21,842 nucleotides of DNA from an uncultured Collinsella sp. (GTDB taxonomy: Bacteria > Actinomycetota > Coriobacteriia > Coriobacteriales > Coriobacteriaceae): contig CAKUFT010000026.1 in assembly GCA_934650095.1 (NCBI GenBank), positions 1 through 21,842 of the forward strand, in the 5' to 3' direction. Shown one piece after another: positions 13,792 to 21,842 of this stretch (its first letter is position 1; each line of letters begins with the position of its first letter). The position numbers were made by a program, and so were the translations under genes. Under the pieces are notes generated by a model. The model saw only the letters and a list, made by a program, of their open reading frames with translations. It was not told where the DNA came from and made no database searches.

Positions 13792-14982
13792 ATGGCCTTT
13801 ACCAAGAAGACCGTCCGCGACATCGATGTCGACGGCAAGCGCGTTCTCGTCCGCGTTGACTTCAACGTGCCTATCAAGGATGGCGTCGTTGGCGACACCA
13901 CCCGCATCAAGGCTGCCCTGCCCACCATCAACTACCTCGTTGAGCACAACGCTCGCGTCATCCTCATGAGCCACCTCGGCCGTCCCGAGGGCACCGGCTT
14001 CCAGCCTGAGCTCTCCCTTGAGCCTGTCGCCAAGAAGCTCGCTGAGCTCTCTGGTCTCGATGTTGCCTTTGTCGCCGACACCTACGGCGAGAAGGCTGCT
14101 GAGGCTGTTGCCGCCGTCGAGCCGGGCAAGGTCCTGGTTCTCGAGAACGTCCGTTTCGACAAGCGTGAGAAGAAGAACGATCCCGAGATCGCCAAGACCC
14201 TCGCTTCCTATGGTGACGTCTTCGTTCTCGATGCCTTCGGCACCGCTCACCGCGCCCAGGGTTCCGTCGTGGGCCCCGCCGCTTACCTGCCTGCCGTCGC
14301 CGGCTTCCTGCTCGAGAAGGAGGTCGACACGCTGACCGGCATCTTCGCCGATCCCGAGCGCCCCTTCGTCGCTATCGTCGGCGGTTCCAAGGTTTCCTCC
14401 AAGATCGGCGTTCTCGATCACCTTATCGACTCCGCTGACACCCTGATCATCGGTGGCGGCATGGCCTACACCTTCTTCCTGGCTCAGGGCCTGACCGTCG
14501 GTCAGTCCCTCAAGGAAGAGGACTGGGTCGAGCGCGCCGGCGAGATGCTCAAGAAGGCCGAGGAGAAGGGCGTCAAGATCCTGCTCCCCATCGACAACCG
14601 CGTTGCCGATCACTTTGGCGAGGACGCTGTCCCCGAGGTTGTCGCTTCCGACGCTATCCCCGACGATCGTGAGGGCATGGACATCGGCCCCAAGACCGAG
14701 GAGCTCTACGCCGAGGCCGTCAAGGGCGCCAAGACCGTGTTCTGGAACGGCCCCATGGGCGTCTTCGAGTTCGACAACTTCGCTCACGGCACCCAGGCTA
14801 TCGCCGAGGCTGTTGCCGAGGCCGATTGCACCTCGATCATCGGCGGTGGCGACTCTGTCGCAGCTGTCAACAAGTTCAACCTGGCCGACAAGATGAGCTG
14901 GATCTCCACCGGTGGTGGCGCTTCCATGGAGCTCGTCGAGGGTAAGGCCCTGCCCGGAGTGGAGGCGCTTCTCGATGCCTAA
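13792..14982 (+). CDS. pgk: Phosphoglycerate kinase
   Basis: A 396-residue full-length PGK transferring phosphate from 1,3-bisphosphoglycerate to ADP. Visible family motifs are RVDFNVP (21-27) and SHLGRP (60-65) for the substrate site, DAFGTAHRAQGS, GGSKVSSKI, NGPMGVFE, and GGGDS (351-355) with the closing STGGGASMELVEGK. ATG 13792 gives the family N-terminus; AAAGG lies 11 bases upstream. An in-frame ATG at 13756 lies inside the leader hairpin and would add non-family residues. The 3' end overlaps tpiA by 8 bases, so the two are translated together. Codon bias is strong. Confidence 0.97.
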   Translation: MAFTKKTVRDIDVDGKRVLVRVDFNVPIKDGVVGDTTRIKAALPTINYLVEHNARVILMSHLGRPEGTGFQPELSLEPVAKKLAELSGLDVAFVADTYGEKAAEAVAAVEPGKVLVLENVRFDKREKKNDPEIAKTLASYGDVFVLDAFGTAHRAQGSVVGPAAYLPAVAGFLLEKEVDTLTGIFADPERPFVAIVGGSKVSSKIGVLDHLIDSADTLIIGGGMAYTFFLAQGLTVGQSLKEEDWVERAGEMLKKAEEKGVKILLPIDNRVADHFGEDAVPEVVASDAIPDDREGMDIGPKTEELYAEAVKGAKTVFWNGPMGVFEFDNFAHGTQAIAEAVAEADCTSIIGGGDSVAAVNKFNLADKMSWISTGGGASMELVEGKALPGVEALLDA

Positions 14983-15742
14983 TCGCACCCTTCTTATCGC
15001 TGGTAACTGGAAGATGAACAACGACGTCGCCGAGGCTGCCAAGCTCGCCGACGAGCTGGCCCAGGCTCTGCCCGAGGTTCCGGCTGGCGTCGAGGTGCTC
15101 GTCTGCCCTCCGACCATCGACATCACCACGGTTCACGACCGCATTCAGGCTGCCCCCATTGCCCTCGGTGCACAGAACGTGTACTGGGAGGCCAAGGGTG
15201 CCTACACCGGTGAGTCCTCTTGCGACATGCTCAAGTCCGCTGGCTGCACCTACTGCATCATCGGTCACTCCGAGCGTCGTGACTACTTCCACGAGACCGA
15301 CGAGGATCAGAACAAGAAGGCCAAGGCCCTCGTTGCTGCCGGTCTTGTTCCCGTCTTCTGCTGCGGCGAGTCCCTTGAGGTCCGCGACGCCGGCACCTAT
15401 GTCGAGCACGTCGTGAACCAGGTCAAGGCTGGTCTCGAGGGTCTCGAGATCACCTGCCCCAAGCAGGTCGTCGTCGCCTATGAGCCTATCTGGGCCATCG
15501 GCACCGGTAAGACCGCTACCGCCGAGGATGCTCAGGAGGTCTGCGGCGCTATCCGTGAGACCCTCAAGGAGATGTTCGGCGAGGAGCTCGCCGACGGCAT
15601 CCGCGTTCTGTACGGTGGCTCTGCCAAGCCCGGCAACATCGCCGAGCTCGTCGCCAAGCCCGACGTTGACGGCGCCCTCGTGGGCGGCGCTTCGCTCAAG
15701 GCTGCCGACTTCGCCTCTATGGTTGTCAAGGCAGGCGAGTAG
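14975..15742 (+). CDS. tpiA: Triosephosphate isomerase
   Basis: A 255-residue TIM interconverting dihydroxyacetone phosphate and glyceraldehyde-3-phosphate. Active-site residues are Lys13 in AGNWKMN, His98 in IGHSERR and Glu170 in AYEPIWAIGTG. The phosphate-gripping LYGGSAKPGN and ALVGGASL follow near the C-terminus. Its ATG lies within the last codons of pgk, preceded by GGAGTGGAGG (14956-14965), a typical coupled start. gpmI begins 5 bases after the stop. Confidence 0.97.
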   Translation: MPNRTLLIAGNWKMNNDVAEAAKLADELAQALPEVPAGVEVLVCPPTIDITTVHDRIQAAPIALGAQNVYWEAKGAYTGESSCDMLKSAGCTYCIIGHSERRDYFHETDEDQNKKAKALVAAGLVPVFCCGESLEVRDAGTYVEHVVNQVKAGLEGLEITCPKQVVVAYEPIWAIGTGKTATAEDAQEVCGAIRETLKEMFGEELADGIRVLYGGSAKPGNIAELVAKPDVDGALVGGASLKAADFASMVVKAGE

Positions 15743-15747
15743 GACAT

Positions 15748-17301
15748 ATGGCACAGCGTCATCTTCCTGCACTCCTGATCATCATGGATGGCTGCGGCCT
15801 TGCTCCGGCCGATGGCGAGAACGCCGTCGCCGCTGCCAAGACGCCCTTCCTTGATAGCCTGTACGAGAAGTATCCTCACACCACGCTCGGTGCTTCGGGC
15901 GAGGACGTGGGCCTTCCCGACGGCCAGATGGGCAACTCTGAGGTGGGCCACCTCAACATCGGTGCCGGCCGCATCGTGTTCCAGGAGCTTTCGCGCATCA
16001 ACAACGCTATCAAGGACGGCTCCATCGCCAAGAACGAGGTCTTCGTCAAGGCTATGGACGACGTCAAGGCTGACGGCAAGACTCTCCACCTCATGGGCCT
16101 TATGAGCCCTGGCGGTGTTCATTCTCACATGAACCACGTCGAGGCTCTGGTCAAGATGGCTGCCCAGCATGGCGTCAAGACCGTTCGCGTCCACGCCTTC
16201 ATGGATGGCCGCGACGTCGACCCGCAGTCCGGTGCCGGCTACATGAGCGAGTTCTGCGCCTTCCTGGCTAAGATCTCCGAGGAGACCGGTTGCGACGCTC
16301 GCGTTGCCACCGTTTCGGGCCGCTATTGGGCCATGGACCGCGACAACCGTTGGGAGCGCATCCAGCGCGCCTACGACGTCATGGTCAACGCGTCCGATGC
16401 CGATACCGATCCCGTTGCCGGTATCAAGGCCTACTACGAGAAGGATTCGCGCGGCGACGAGTTCGTCGAGCCCTTCGCTGCCCATAACGAGGGCATCCAC
16501 GAGGGCGACGCGGCCATCTTCTTCAACTTCCGTCCCGACCGCGCCCGTCAGATGACCCGCGTGTTCACGGACAAGGAGTTTGACGGCTTTGAACGCGAGC
16601 AGATCAAGCTTTCGCACTTTGTCACGATGACCGAGTACGATCCGACGTTTGACGTCGAGGTCGCCTTCCCCAAGACGTTCCCCGAGAACGTTTTGGCCGA
16701 CGTTATCGCTGCCAATGGCCTGAAGCAGCTGCACACCGCTGAGACCGAGAAGTACGCTCACGTGACGTTCTTCCTCAACGGTGGTATCGAGGAGCCCAAG
16801 GAGGGCGAGGAGCGCGTGCTCGTCGCTTCCCCCAAGGTTGCTACCTACGACCTGCAGCCTGAGATGAGTGCTCCGGAGGTCACCGAGAAGCTTGTCGCCG
16901 CTATCAACGAGGATCGCGCTGATTTCTACATCGTGAACTTCGCTAACTGCGACATGGTTGGCCACACCGGCGTTTTCGACGCTGCCGTCAAGGCTGTTGA
17001 GGCTGTTGACGAGGCTCTCTCCAAGGTTGTCCCGGCGATTCTCGCCAAGGGCGGCTTTGCGCTGATCACCGCCGACCACGGTAACGCCGACCACATGTTT
17101 GACGTCGCTGCCGACGGTTCCATGCACCCGTTCACGGCTCACACCACCAACCGTGTGCCGTTCATCATCGTTGATGAGAAGGCCCAGCTCACCGGTATCG
17201 AGGACGGTCGTCTCTCCGATATCGCCCCGACTATGCTCACCATGGCTGGTCTTGAGCCTTCTGCCGAGATGACGGGCCGCGTGCTCGCCGCAGAGGCCTA
17301 A
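15748..17301 (+). CDS. gpmI: 2,3-bisphosphoglycerate-independent phosphoglycerate mutase
   Basis: A 517-residue cofactor-independent, metal-dependent mutase interconverting 3- and 2-phosphoglycerate, of the alkaline phosphatase superfamily. Metal ligand Asp14 lies in IIMDGCG and the phosphorylated Ser64 in MGNSEVGH. Further family blocks are HAFMDGRDVDPQSG, RYWAMDRDNRWER and ADHGNADHM with Asp443, His444 and His449. The length is normal for the family. It is the last gene of the pgk-tpiA-gpmI unit, and a strong terminator follows. In many actinobacteria tpiA is followed directly by secG, so the mutase appears inserted in that order. Enolase is not in the window. Confidence 0.97.
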   Translation: MAQRHLPALLIIMDGCGLAPADGENAVAAAKTPFLDSLYEKYPHTTLGASGEDVGLPDGQMGNSEVGHLNIGAGRIVFQELSRINNAIKDGSIAKNEVFVKAMDDVKADGKTLHLMGLMSPGGVHSHMNHVEALVKMAAQHGVKTVRVHAFMDGRDVDPQSGAGYMSEFCAFLAKISEETGCDARVATVSGRYWAMDRDNRWERIQRAYDVMVNASDADTDPVAGIKAYYEKDSRGDEFVEPFAAHNEGIHEGDAAIFFNFRPDRARQMTRVFTDKEFDGFEREQIKLSHFVTMTEYDPTFDVEVAFPKTFPENVLADVIAANGLKQLHTAETEKYAHVTFFLNGGIEEPKEGEERVLVASPKVATYDLQPEMSAPEVTEKLVAAINEDRADFYIVNFANCDMVGHTGVFDAAVKAVEAVDEALSKVVPAILAKGGFALITADHGNADHMFDVAADGSMHPFTAHTTNRVPFIIVDEKAQLTGIEDGRLSDIAPTMLTMAGLEPSAEMTGRVLAAEA

Positions 17302-17326
17302 TCGATAACATTCCTTGTTTTCGATC

Positions 17327-17361
17327 AAGGGGGTTGTCCGCATCCGGGCAACCCCCTTTTT
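17327..17361 (+). terminator. Intrinsic terminator after gpmI
   Basis: A 14-base-pair stem (17327-17340 with 17345-17358, one T-G pair) with a 4-base CATC loop runs into TTTTT. It ends the glycolytic operon 25 bases after the gpmI stop. Confidence 0.92.
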
Positions 17362-17413
17362 CTGCTATTTCAGATATGTCACTGATTAGCGAAGGGGGGA
17401 GAGCTGAGGATTG

Positions 17414-17422
17414 TGGTACAGT
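17414..17422 (+). promoter_or_regulatory. Candidate extended -10 promoter for secG
   Basis: TGGTACAGT is an extended -10 (TG, one base, TACAGT), 36 bases upstream of the secG start. The -35 position is GC-rich with no match, as tolerated by extended -10 promoters. It follows the gpmI terminator, consistent with independent secG transcription. Confidence 0.5.
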
Positions 17423-17458
17423 ACTGGGGTTTGAATTGTTCTATTAAGGAGCTTATCT

Positions 17459-17713
17459 ATGGGTCCGTTCCAGATTCTTCTGTTCGTCGTTTGGGCCGTC
17501 TCTGCTGTGGCGCTGACGATTCTTGTCCTTATGCACTCAGGTAAGGGCACTGGCGTTTCGGATATGATTGCCAGCTCTTTGTATAACTCCAGCTCCGCCA
17601 CGGGTGTCATGGAGCAGAACCTCGACCGCTTGACTGTTATCATGGCCGTGGTGTTTGCCGTGTGTGTCGTCCTGTGCATGTTCTTTTTCCCGCAGGGTAT
17701 CGTGGGCTACTAA
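17459..17713 (+). CDS. secG: SecG preprotein translocase subunit
   Basis: An 84-residue protein with two membrane helices (about residues 4-25 and 57-78) joined by a loop containing HSGKGTGVSDMI, the typical SecG pattern. It associates with SecYE to stimulate export through the membrane. ATG 17459 has AAGGAG (17446-17451) 7 bases upstream. The position after the tpiA region is the usual one in actinobacteria. It has its own candidate promoter and a terminator, so it is probably monocistronic. Confidence 0.93.
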   Translation: MGPFQILLFVVWAVSAVALTILVLMHSGKGTGVSDMIASSLYNSSSATGVMEQNLDRLTVIMAVVFAVCVVLCMFFFPQGIVGY

Positions 17714-17736
17714 GTTTCCGCGCATATACGCTTTAG

Positions 17737-17765
17737 AGGGGTTCCGCAAGTTCGGGACCCTTTTT
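17737..17765 (+). terminator. Intrinsic terminator after secG
   Basis: A 10-base-pair stem with two wobble pairs (17737-17746 with 17753-17762) and a 6-base loop is followed by TTTTTG. It lies 23 bases after the secG stop. Confidence 0.85.
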
Positions 17766-17774
17766 GTTTACATT

Positions 17775-17785
17775 CCTGTAACAGG
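17775..17785 (+). promoter_or_regulatory. Short palindrome in the secG-oppA gap
   Basis: CCTGTAACAGG is a perfect 5+1+5 palindrome just after the secG terminator. It is far (about 220 bases) upstream of oppA. It could be an operator half of a larger site or chance. The rest of the 17766-17890 stretch shows only AT-rich tracts, including a run of seven T at 17852-17858, and a weak -10-like TACTGT at 17872. Confidence 0.25.
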
Positions 17786-17891
17786 GTCAAAATATCCCCA
17801 CATACTGCGCCCAACTAAAGAAATTCTCGACCGTTAACCGGAATCAGGGGATTTTTTTGCATAAAGTGCGCTACTGTATTGGGAAACGTTG

Positions 17892-17933
17892 GCCCGCATT
17901 GCATAGCCAGCCATAGCAGTGGGCGGCGTTTTT
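17892..17933 (+). other. Terminator-like hairpin in the oppA leader
   Basis: GCCC (17892-17895) plus ATTGC (17898-17902) pair with 17916-17924, leaving a two-base bulge and a 13-base loop. GGCG then TTTTT (17929-17933) follow. It lies 73 bases before oppA, downstream of a weak -10-like TACTGT (17872-17877). It could be an attenuator or an extra stop for secG read-through. Confidence 0.35.
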
Positions 17934-18005
17934 ACGGTTCGGATCGGGTTGTCTCGATATATGCCTGGCCGAACTTACTTTGTCCTATCTCATAAGGAGG
18001 ATGGC

Positions 18006-19682
18006 ATGGCTGATTCTATGTTCCACCAGCCCGTTATGGGTCGTCGCGCCTTTGTTGGCGGCACCCTCGCTGCGAGCTCCATGGCTTTTCTTGCCGCGTG
18101 CGGCAAGAAGGGTGGCGACGCTTCCGGTTCTGAGTCCGGTTCGACGCTGAACTTCTACATCAACAACCCGGTCTGCATCGACCCCTACAACGTCCAGGAG
18201 GACCAGGGCACTCAGGTCGAGTACCAGCTCTTCGACCCTCTGACCTCTTACGACGCCGAGAAGGGCGAGATCGTTCCGCTGGCCTGCGAGTCCTTTGAGG
18301 CTAACGACGACGCCACCGAGTTCACCTTCAAGATCAAGAAGGCTAAGTTCCACAACGGTGACGACGTTACCTCCAAGTCCTTCAAGTTCGGTTGGGAGCG
18401 CTTGGTCAACACCAAGTCGGCTATCGCTACCGAGTATGGTCCTTCCGAGGTCGCTTATCACCTTTCCATGGTCGAGGGCTATGACGATCTGCTTGCCGGT
18501 AACGCTACCGAGCTCACCGGTGTCACCTGCCCCGACGATGAGACCCTCGTCGTCAAGCTGACTTCCGCCTACGCCGACTTCCCCTTCGTCGCCACCCACC
18601 CGGCTCTGGCCCCGGTTCCCGAGTGCGCCGAGTCCGATGCCAAGAGCTTCTACCTTGCCCCGATTGGTAACGGCCCGTTCATGATGGACGGCAAGTGGGA
18701 GGATGGTCAGGAGATCAACCTCAAGAAGTTCGACGATTACTATGGCGACAAGGCCAAGATCGACGGCGTTCACTTCCAGGTCATCAAGGACATGGAGACT
18801 GCTTACAAGGAGTTCCAGGCCGGTAACCTCGACGTCTGCGACGTTCCCGTTGCTCAGATCGATGCCGCCAAGAAGGACCGTGGCGAGTCCAAGGATGGCT
18901 ACACCATGAGCGACGGTCAGCGTATGCTGCTCGGCGCTGAGCCTTCCACGTACTATCTGACTTGCAACACCACGGCCGAGCCGTTCAACAACGCCGACCT
19001 GCGCAGGGGCATCTCCCTGGCCATCAACCGCGAGGCCATCTGCAAGACCATCTTCAAGGGCACCCGTACTCCCGCCGACGGTATCGTTCCTCCGGGCATC
19101 GATGGCTACAAGGAGGGCGCATGGGAGTTCTGCGCCTATGACGTCGACAAGGCCAACGAGTACCTCGACAAGGTTGCTCCTGCCGACGCCAACGGTGACC
19201 GTGGCATTAACGTGACTCTGTCCTACAACCAGGACGGTGGCCACAAGGAGATCATGGAGTCCATCATCGGCGACCTCGCCAAGGTGGGCGTCAACGCCGT
19301 CTCCGATACCCCCGAGTGGTCTGCCCTGCTCGAACAGTATCAGAACTTCAACTACCAGTTTGGTCGTCTGGGCTGGATCGCCGATTACCCGATTATGGAC
19401 AACTTCCTGTATCCGCTGTTCCACTCCGACTCCCTCGGTGGCGACAACCGTTCCGGTTACAACAACCCCGAGTTCGATGCCAAGGTCGACGAGGCTCGTA
19501 CCACGGTTGACGACGAAGAGCGTATCGCGAAGATGCAGGAGGCCGACGCCATGGTCGCTGCCGACTGCCCGGTTATTCCGCTGATGTTCTACACGCACAC
19601 CCTCGCTGGTTCCGACCGCATCAAGCACCTCTATGTTGATCCGCAGAAGCATGCTGATCTGGGTACCGCTGAGCTCGCATAA
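18006..19682 (+). CDS. oppA: Tat-type lipoprotein, oligopeptide-type (SBP_bac_5) ABC substrate-binding protein
   Basis: A 558-residue binding lipoprotein for a second peptide-family importer. The signal has a twin-arginine motif (GRRAFVG, residues 12-18) and lipobox LAAC with Cys32. The mature part carries OppA-like blocks: [57 protein letters not shown] and a C-terminal VIPLMFY segment. The resemblance to true peptide binders (OppA/MppA group) is clearer than for the first binding protein. The substrate is probably oligopeptides, but this is not proven by sequence. ATG 18006 has a perfect AAGGAGG (17994-18000) 5 bases upstream; the frame is open from 17919 but without support. Codon bias is strong, as expected for an abundant lipoprotein. 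Hairpins separate it from oppB. Confidence 0.93.
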   Translation: MADSMFHQPVMGRRAFVGGTLAASSMAFLAACGKKGGDASGSESGSTLNFYINNPVCIDPYNVQEDQGTQVEYQLFDPLTSYDAEKGEIVPLACESFEANDDATEFTFKIKKAKFHNGDDVTSKSFKFGWERLVNTKSAIATEYGPSEVAYHLSMVEGYDDLLAGNATELTGVTCPDDETLVVKLTSAYADFPFVATHPALAPVPECAESDAKSFYLAPIGNGPFMMDGKWEDGQEINLKKFDDYYGDKAKIDGVHFQVIKDMETAYKEFQAGNLDVCDVPVAQIDAAKKDRGESKDGYTMSDGQRMLLGAEPSTYYLTCNTTAEPFNNADLRRGISLAINREAICKTIFKGTRTPADGIVPPGIDGYKEGAWEFCAYDVDKANEYLDKVAPADANGDRGINVTLSYNQDGGHKEIMESIIGDLAKVGVNAVSDTPEWSALLEQYQNFNYQFGRLGWIADYPIMDNFLYPLFHSDSLGGDNRSGYNNPEFDAKVDEARTTVDDEERIAKMQEADAMVAADCPVIPLMFYTHTLAGSDRIKHLYVDPQKHADLGTAELA

Positions 19683-19736
19683 GATTTGCAGCTTTGGTGA
19701 GGGTCAAGTTTTTACGTAGACCTCATGGGAAACATA

Positions 19737-19763
19737 CAGTTCCCCCTAACCTGGGGTAAACTG
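19737..19763 (+). other. Hairpin 1 between oppA and oppB
   Basis: CAGTT-CCCC (19737-19745) pairs with GGGG and AACTG (19753-19756, 19759-19763), with a two-base bulge and a 7-base loop. GGTAAACT (19755-19762), a -10-like sequence, lies within its right arm. It may be a message-end stabiliser or part of an internal promoter region. Confidence 0.35.
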
Positions 19764-19777
19764 GCTGATGGTAATTT

Positions 19778-19810
19778 TGGGATGCCGGTCTGGCGATCGG
19801 CATCCCATTT
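19778..19810 (+). terminator. Hairpin 2 between oppA and oppB, possible partial terminator
   Basis: A perfect 10-base-pair stem (19778-19787 with 19798-19807) with a 10-base loop is followed by only TTT. It probably lets part of the transcription through, giving more binding protein than permease. This matches the hairpin layout in the first ABC operon. Confidence 0.55.
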
Positions 19811-19837
19811 AGGTTAATCCCTAGATAGGGGAGTGGT

Positions 19838-20875
19838 ATGGGTAAGTACATCGTTAAACGTGTGCTTCAGTTCATCCCGGTATTTTTGGGCGTTACGCTG
19901 ATTCTGTTCGCCCTCCAGAATATCGTGCCGGGAGACCCGATCAAGCTGATCGGTGGAGACAAGGCTCTGTCCCCCGAGGTGGAGCTTCAGCTTCGCGTGC
20001 GCTATCACCTGGTCCAGTCGGACGAGGACGGCAACGCGATCCTTGACGAGAACGGCGATCCCGTTCAAACGTCGCTCGTGGACCGTTACGTGTATTACAT
20101 GAACGGTCTGCTTCATGGCGATTTGGGCAATTCGTATCAGCGCAAGCTGCCGGTTACGGATATCTTTGCCCAAAAGTATCCGTATACGGTCAAACTTGCC
20201 GCGTGCGCCATCGTGCTCGAGGCAATCATGGGTATCGGTGCGGGTATCATTTCGGCGGTTAAGCGTTATTCCTTCTGGGATATTTTGGTAACGCTCACCA
20301 CGTCGATCCTCGTTGCTGTTCCGGCCTTCTGGCTCGGTATGTTGCTGCAGCTGTTCTTTGGCGTCATTCTCAAGGATGCCACCGGCGGTGCATTCTCCAT
20401 GCCGATCTCGGGTGCCGGCGGTGCCAGCTCTCAGTATCAGGATTGGATGCACTATGTGCTTCCGACCATTACGCTGGCTTCGGTTTCGACCGCTTATGCT
20501 GCCCGCATTATGCGCTCGCAGCTGCTTGACGTCATGAACCAGGATTACATCCGTACGGCAAAGGCCAAGGGTCTCTCCAATCGCGCGATCATCGTCAAGC
20601 ATGCGCTTAAGAATGCACTCATCCCCGTCGTTACCTATATCGGTGTCGACTTTGGTGGCATGCTTTCGGGCGCCATCCTGACCGAGACGGTCTTTAACTG
20701 GCCCGGTATCGGCTATGAGGTCTATCGCGCCATTAGCATGCGTGACTGGCCCATCGTTATGGGCGGCGTTACGCTCATCGTCGTCGTCGTCATGGTGATC
20801 AACCTGCTCGTCGACATTAGCTATGCATTCCTCGACCCGCGCATCCGCCTTGGCGGTCCGTCGGATAAGGCCTAA
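19838..20875 (+). CDS. oppB: Oligopeptide-type ABC transporter permease, OppB/DppB class
   Basis: A 345-residue integral membrane subunit with six predicted helices. The first is at about residues 9-30 and is followed by QNIVPGDP, a family landmark, then a long extracytoplasmic part containing LLHGDLGNSY. The EAA loop is seen in DYIRTAKAKGLSNRAIIVKH. The chain ends in FLDPRIRLGG. ATG 19838 has AGGGGAG (19827-19833) 4 bases upstream. oppC starts 14 bases after the stop. It should pair with OppC to form the channel for the OppA-delivered substrate. Confidence 0.94.
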   Translation: MGKYIVKRVLQFIPVFLGVTLILFALQNIVPGDPIKLIGGDKALSPEVELQLRVRYHLVQSDEDGNAILDENGDPVQTSLVDRYVYYMNGLLHGDLGNSYQRKLPVTDIFAQKYPYTVKLAACAIVLEAIMGIGAGIISAVKRYSFWDILVTLTTSILVAVPAFWLGMLLQLFFGVILKDATGGAFSMPISGAGGASSQYQDWMHYVLPTITLASVSTAYAARIMRSQLLDVMNQDYIRTAKAKGLSNRAIIVKHALKNALIPVVTYIGVDFGGMLSGAILTETVFNWPGIGYEVYRAISMRDWPIVMGGVTLIVVVVMVINLLVDISYAFLDPRIRLGGPSDKA

Positions 20876-20889
20876 GGGAGGTACGTCTC

Positions 20890-21825
20890 ATGCAGGAAAC
20901 TGATTCTCAGTCTCAGGAGCAGGCTACCGCCACCAAGGCCGCATCTGCTCCCGCCAAGTCCCGCACGCTGTGGGGCGACGCTTTTAAGCGTCTTCGCAAG
21001 AACAAGCTCGCCGTTATCGGTGTCTGCTGGATCATCATCGTCGTATTGGTTGCCCTGACCGCAGATTTGTGGGCTAAGCCCTGGCTCGGTTCGCCGACGG
21101 CTTCCGACTCGACCACCATGGCTGAGACGTCGTTGCTGGCTCCGTGTGCAGAGCACCCGTTTGGCACCGACGCCCTTGGCCGTGACATTCTCGTCCGCGT
21201 TATCTACGGTGCACGTGTTTCGCTTTCCGTCGGTATTATGGCCACCGCGATCTCCACGGTGATCGGTCTGGTCATGGGTGCTCTGGCCGGTTTCTATGGC
21301 GGCATCTGGGATACGATCATCATGCGCTGTGCGGATATCTTCCTGGCGTTCCCGTACGTGCTGTTCGTTGTCGCCATGATCGCCGTTATCGGCCGTGGTC
21401 TTCAGAATGTCTTTATCGCCATCGGTATTCTCGGCTGGCCTTCGATTGCGCGCGTCTTCCGCTCCGCAATCTTGACGGTCAAGGAAAACGACTATGTTGA
21501 CGCTGCGCGCGCGATGGGTGCATCTGATGCTCGCATCGTCGTGCGTCACATCTTCCCGAACTCCGTTGCCTCCATCGTCGTCTACGCGACTATGAACATT
21601 GGTGGCGCCATTCTGACCGAGTCCGCTTTGTCCTTCCTCGGCATGGGCGTTATTCCGCCTACGCCTTCGTGGGGCTCCATGATTCAGGACGGTCAGCAGT
21701 ATCTCCTGACTGCTCCCTGGATGATGATCATGCCCGGTCTGGCAATTCTCTCGACGGTGCTCGCTTTCACCCTGCTGGGTGACGGTCTGCGCGACGCCCT
21801 CGACGTCAAGATGAAGGACGCATAA
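20890..21825 (+). CDS. oppC: Oligopeptide-type ABC transporter permease, OppC/DppC class
   Basis: A 311-residue membrane subunit. A hydrophilic N-terminus of about 40 residues leads into the first helix. The DppC/OppC signature HPFGTDALGRDILVRVIYGAR is present, and the EAA loop reads DYVDAARAMGASDARIVVRH. The conserved SALSFLGMGVIPPTPSWG lies near the C-terminus. AGGGAGG lies about 8 bases before ATG 20890, overlapping the region just after the oppB stop. In contrast to the first operon, this permease is not fused to an ATPase. Confidence 0.94.
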   Translation: MQETDSQSQEQATATKAASAPAKSRTLWGDAFKRLRKNKLAVIGVCWIIIVVLVALTADLWAKPWLGSPTASDSTTMAETSLLAPCAEHPFGTDALGRDILVRVIYGARVSLSVGIMATAISTVIGLVMGALAGFYGGIWDTIIMRCADIFLAFPYVLFVVAMIAVIGRGLQNVFIAIGILGWPSIARVFRSAILTVKENDYVDAARAMGASDARIVVRHIFPNSVASIVVYATMNIGGAILTESALSFLGMGVIPPTPSWGSMIQDGQQYLLTAPWMMIMPGLAILSTVLAFTLLGDGLRDALDVKMKDA

Positions 21826-21827
21826 GG

Positions 21828-21842
21828 ATGAAGAAGAACAAG
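21828..21842 (+). CDS. Start of a further gene (partial, cut by the window end)
   Basis: ATG 21828 begins MKKNK and runs off the window 5 codons later. It lies 2 bases after the oppC stop, with AAGGA about 9 bases upstream. By operon order the next gene is expected to be an OppD-type ATPase, but five residues cannot show this. Confidence 0.4.

Noticed and set aside
15532..17343. A 603-codon minus-strand open frame opposite gpmI
   Set aside because: Antisense shadow of a highly biased gene; no recognisable motif, and it crosses the gpmI terminator.
17985..19652. A 555-codon minus-strand open frame opposite oppA
   Set aside because: Val/Leu/Gly-rich shadow with no ribosome site or family resemblance.
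1..21842. CRISPR arrays, insertion sequences, integrases or phage genes
   Set aside because: No regularly spaced direct repeats, transposase or integrase motifs, or target-site duplications were seen; the window is ordinary chromosomal gene content.

Overview
The window reads as high-GC, densely packed, all plus-strand DNA from a Gram-positive actinobacterial-type genome. The order rapZ-whiA-gap-pgk-tpiA-(gpmI)-secG is the classical actinobacterial arrangement. Together with the codon style and the sialic-acid-type locus it points to a gut coriobacterium such as Collinsella. The genus is an inference; the gene order is seen directly.

Region 1 (45-10474) looks like a complete uptake and entry pathway for sialic acid or a close relative. 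A Tat-type lipoprotein binding protein, a DppB-type permease, a fused DppC permease-DppD ATPase and a DppF-type ATPase form a peptide-family ABC importer. Two overlapping genes follow, encoding an AXE1-family acetyl esterase with an intact Ser-Asp-His triad and a diverged paralogue in which the nucleophile serine is glycine. Then come an N-acetylneuraminate lyase-like class I aldolase, a ROK-family (NanK-like) kinase and ManNAc-6-phosphate epimerase NanE. The proposed flow is import, removal of O-acetyl groups, aldol cleavage to ManNAc plus pyruvate, phosphorylation, and epimerisation to GlcNAc-6-phosphate. No sialidase, nagA or nagB lies in the window. Two large inverted-repeat structures sit in the gaps around the kinase gene (8518-8604 and 9665-9762).

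Region 2 (10526-17765) is core cellular machinery. A strong terminator separates it from nanE. RapZ and WhiA follow without the yvcK gene usually found between them. Then come gap with its own AT-rich promoter region and terminator, and pgk-tpiA-gpmI packed with an overlap or a 5-base gap and ended by a terminator. Last is secG with its own extended -10 promoter and terminator. The glycolytic genes have the strongly biased codons expected of highly expressed genes.

Region 3 (18006-21842) is the start of a second, separate oligopeptide-type ABC operon: Tat-type lipoprotein binding protein, OppB and OppC permeases, and the first five codons of a further gene. In both ABC operons the binding-protein gene is separated from the first permease gene by stable hairpins without a good T-tract.

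The most unusual items are the esterase/pseudo-esterase pair, the lyase-like aldolase with altered sugar-contact residues, the 98-base nested hairpin before nanE, and the fused permease-ATPase that has lost the cysteines of the family's C-terminal Fe-S region.
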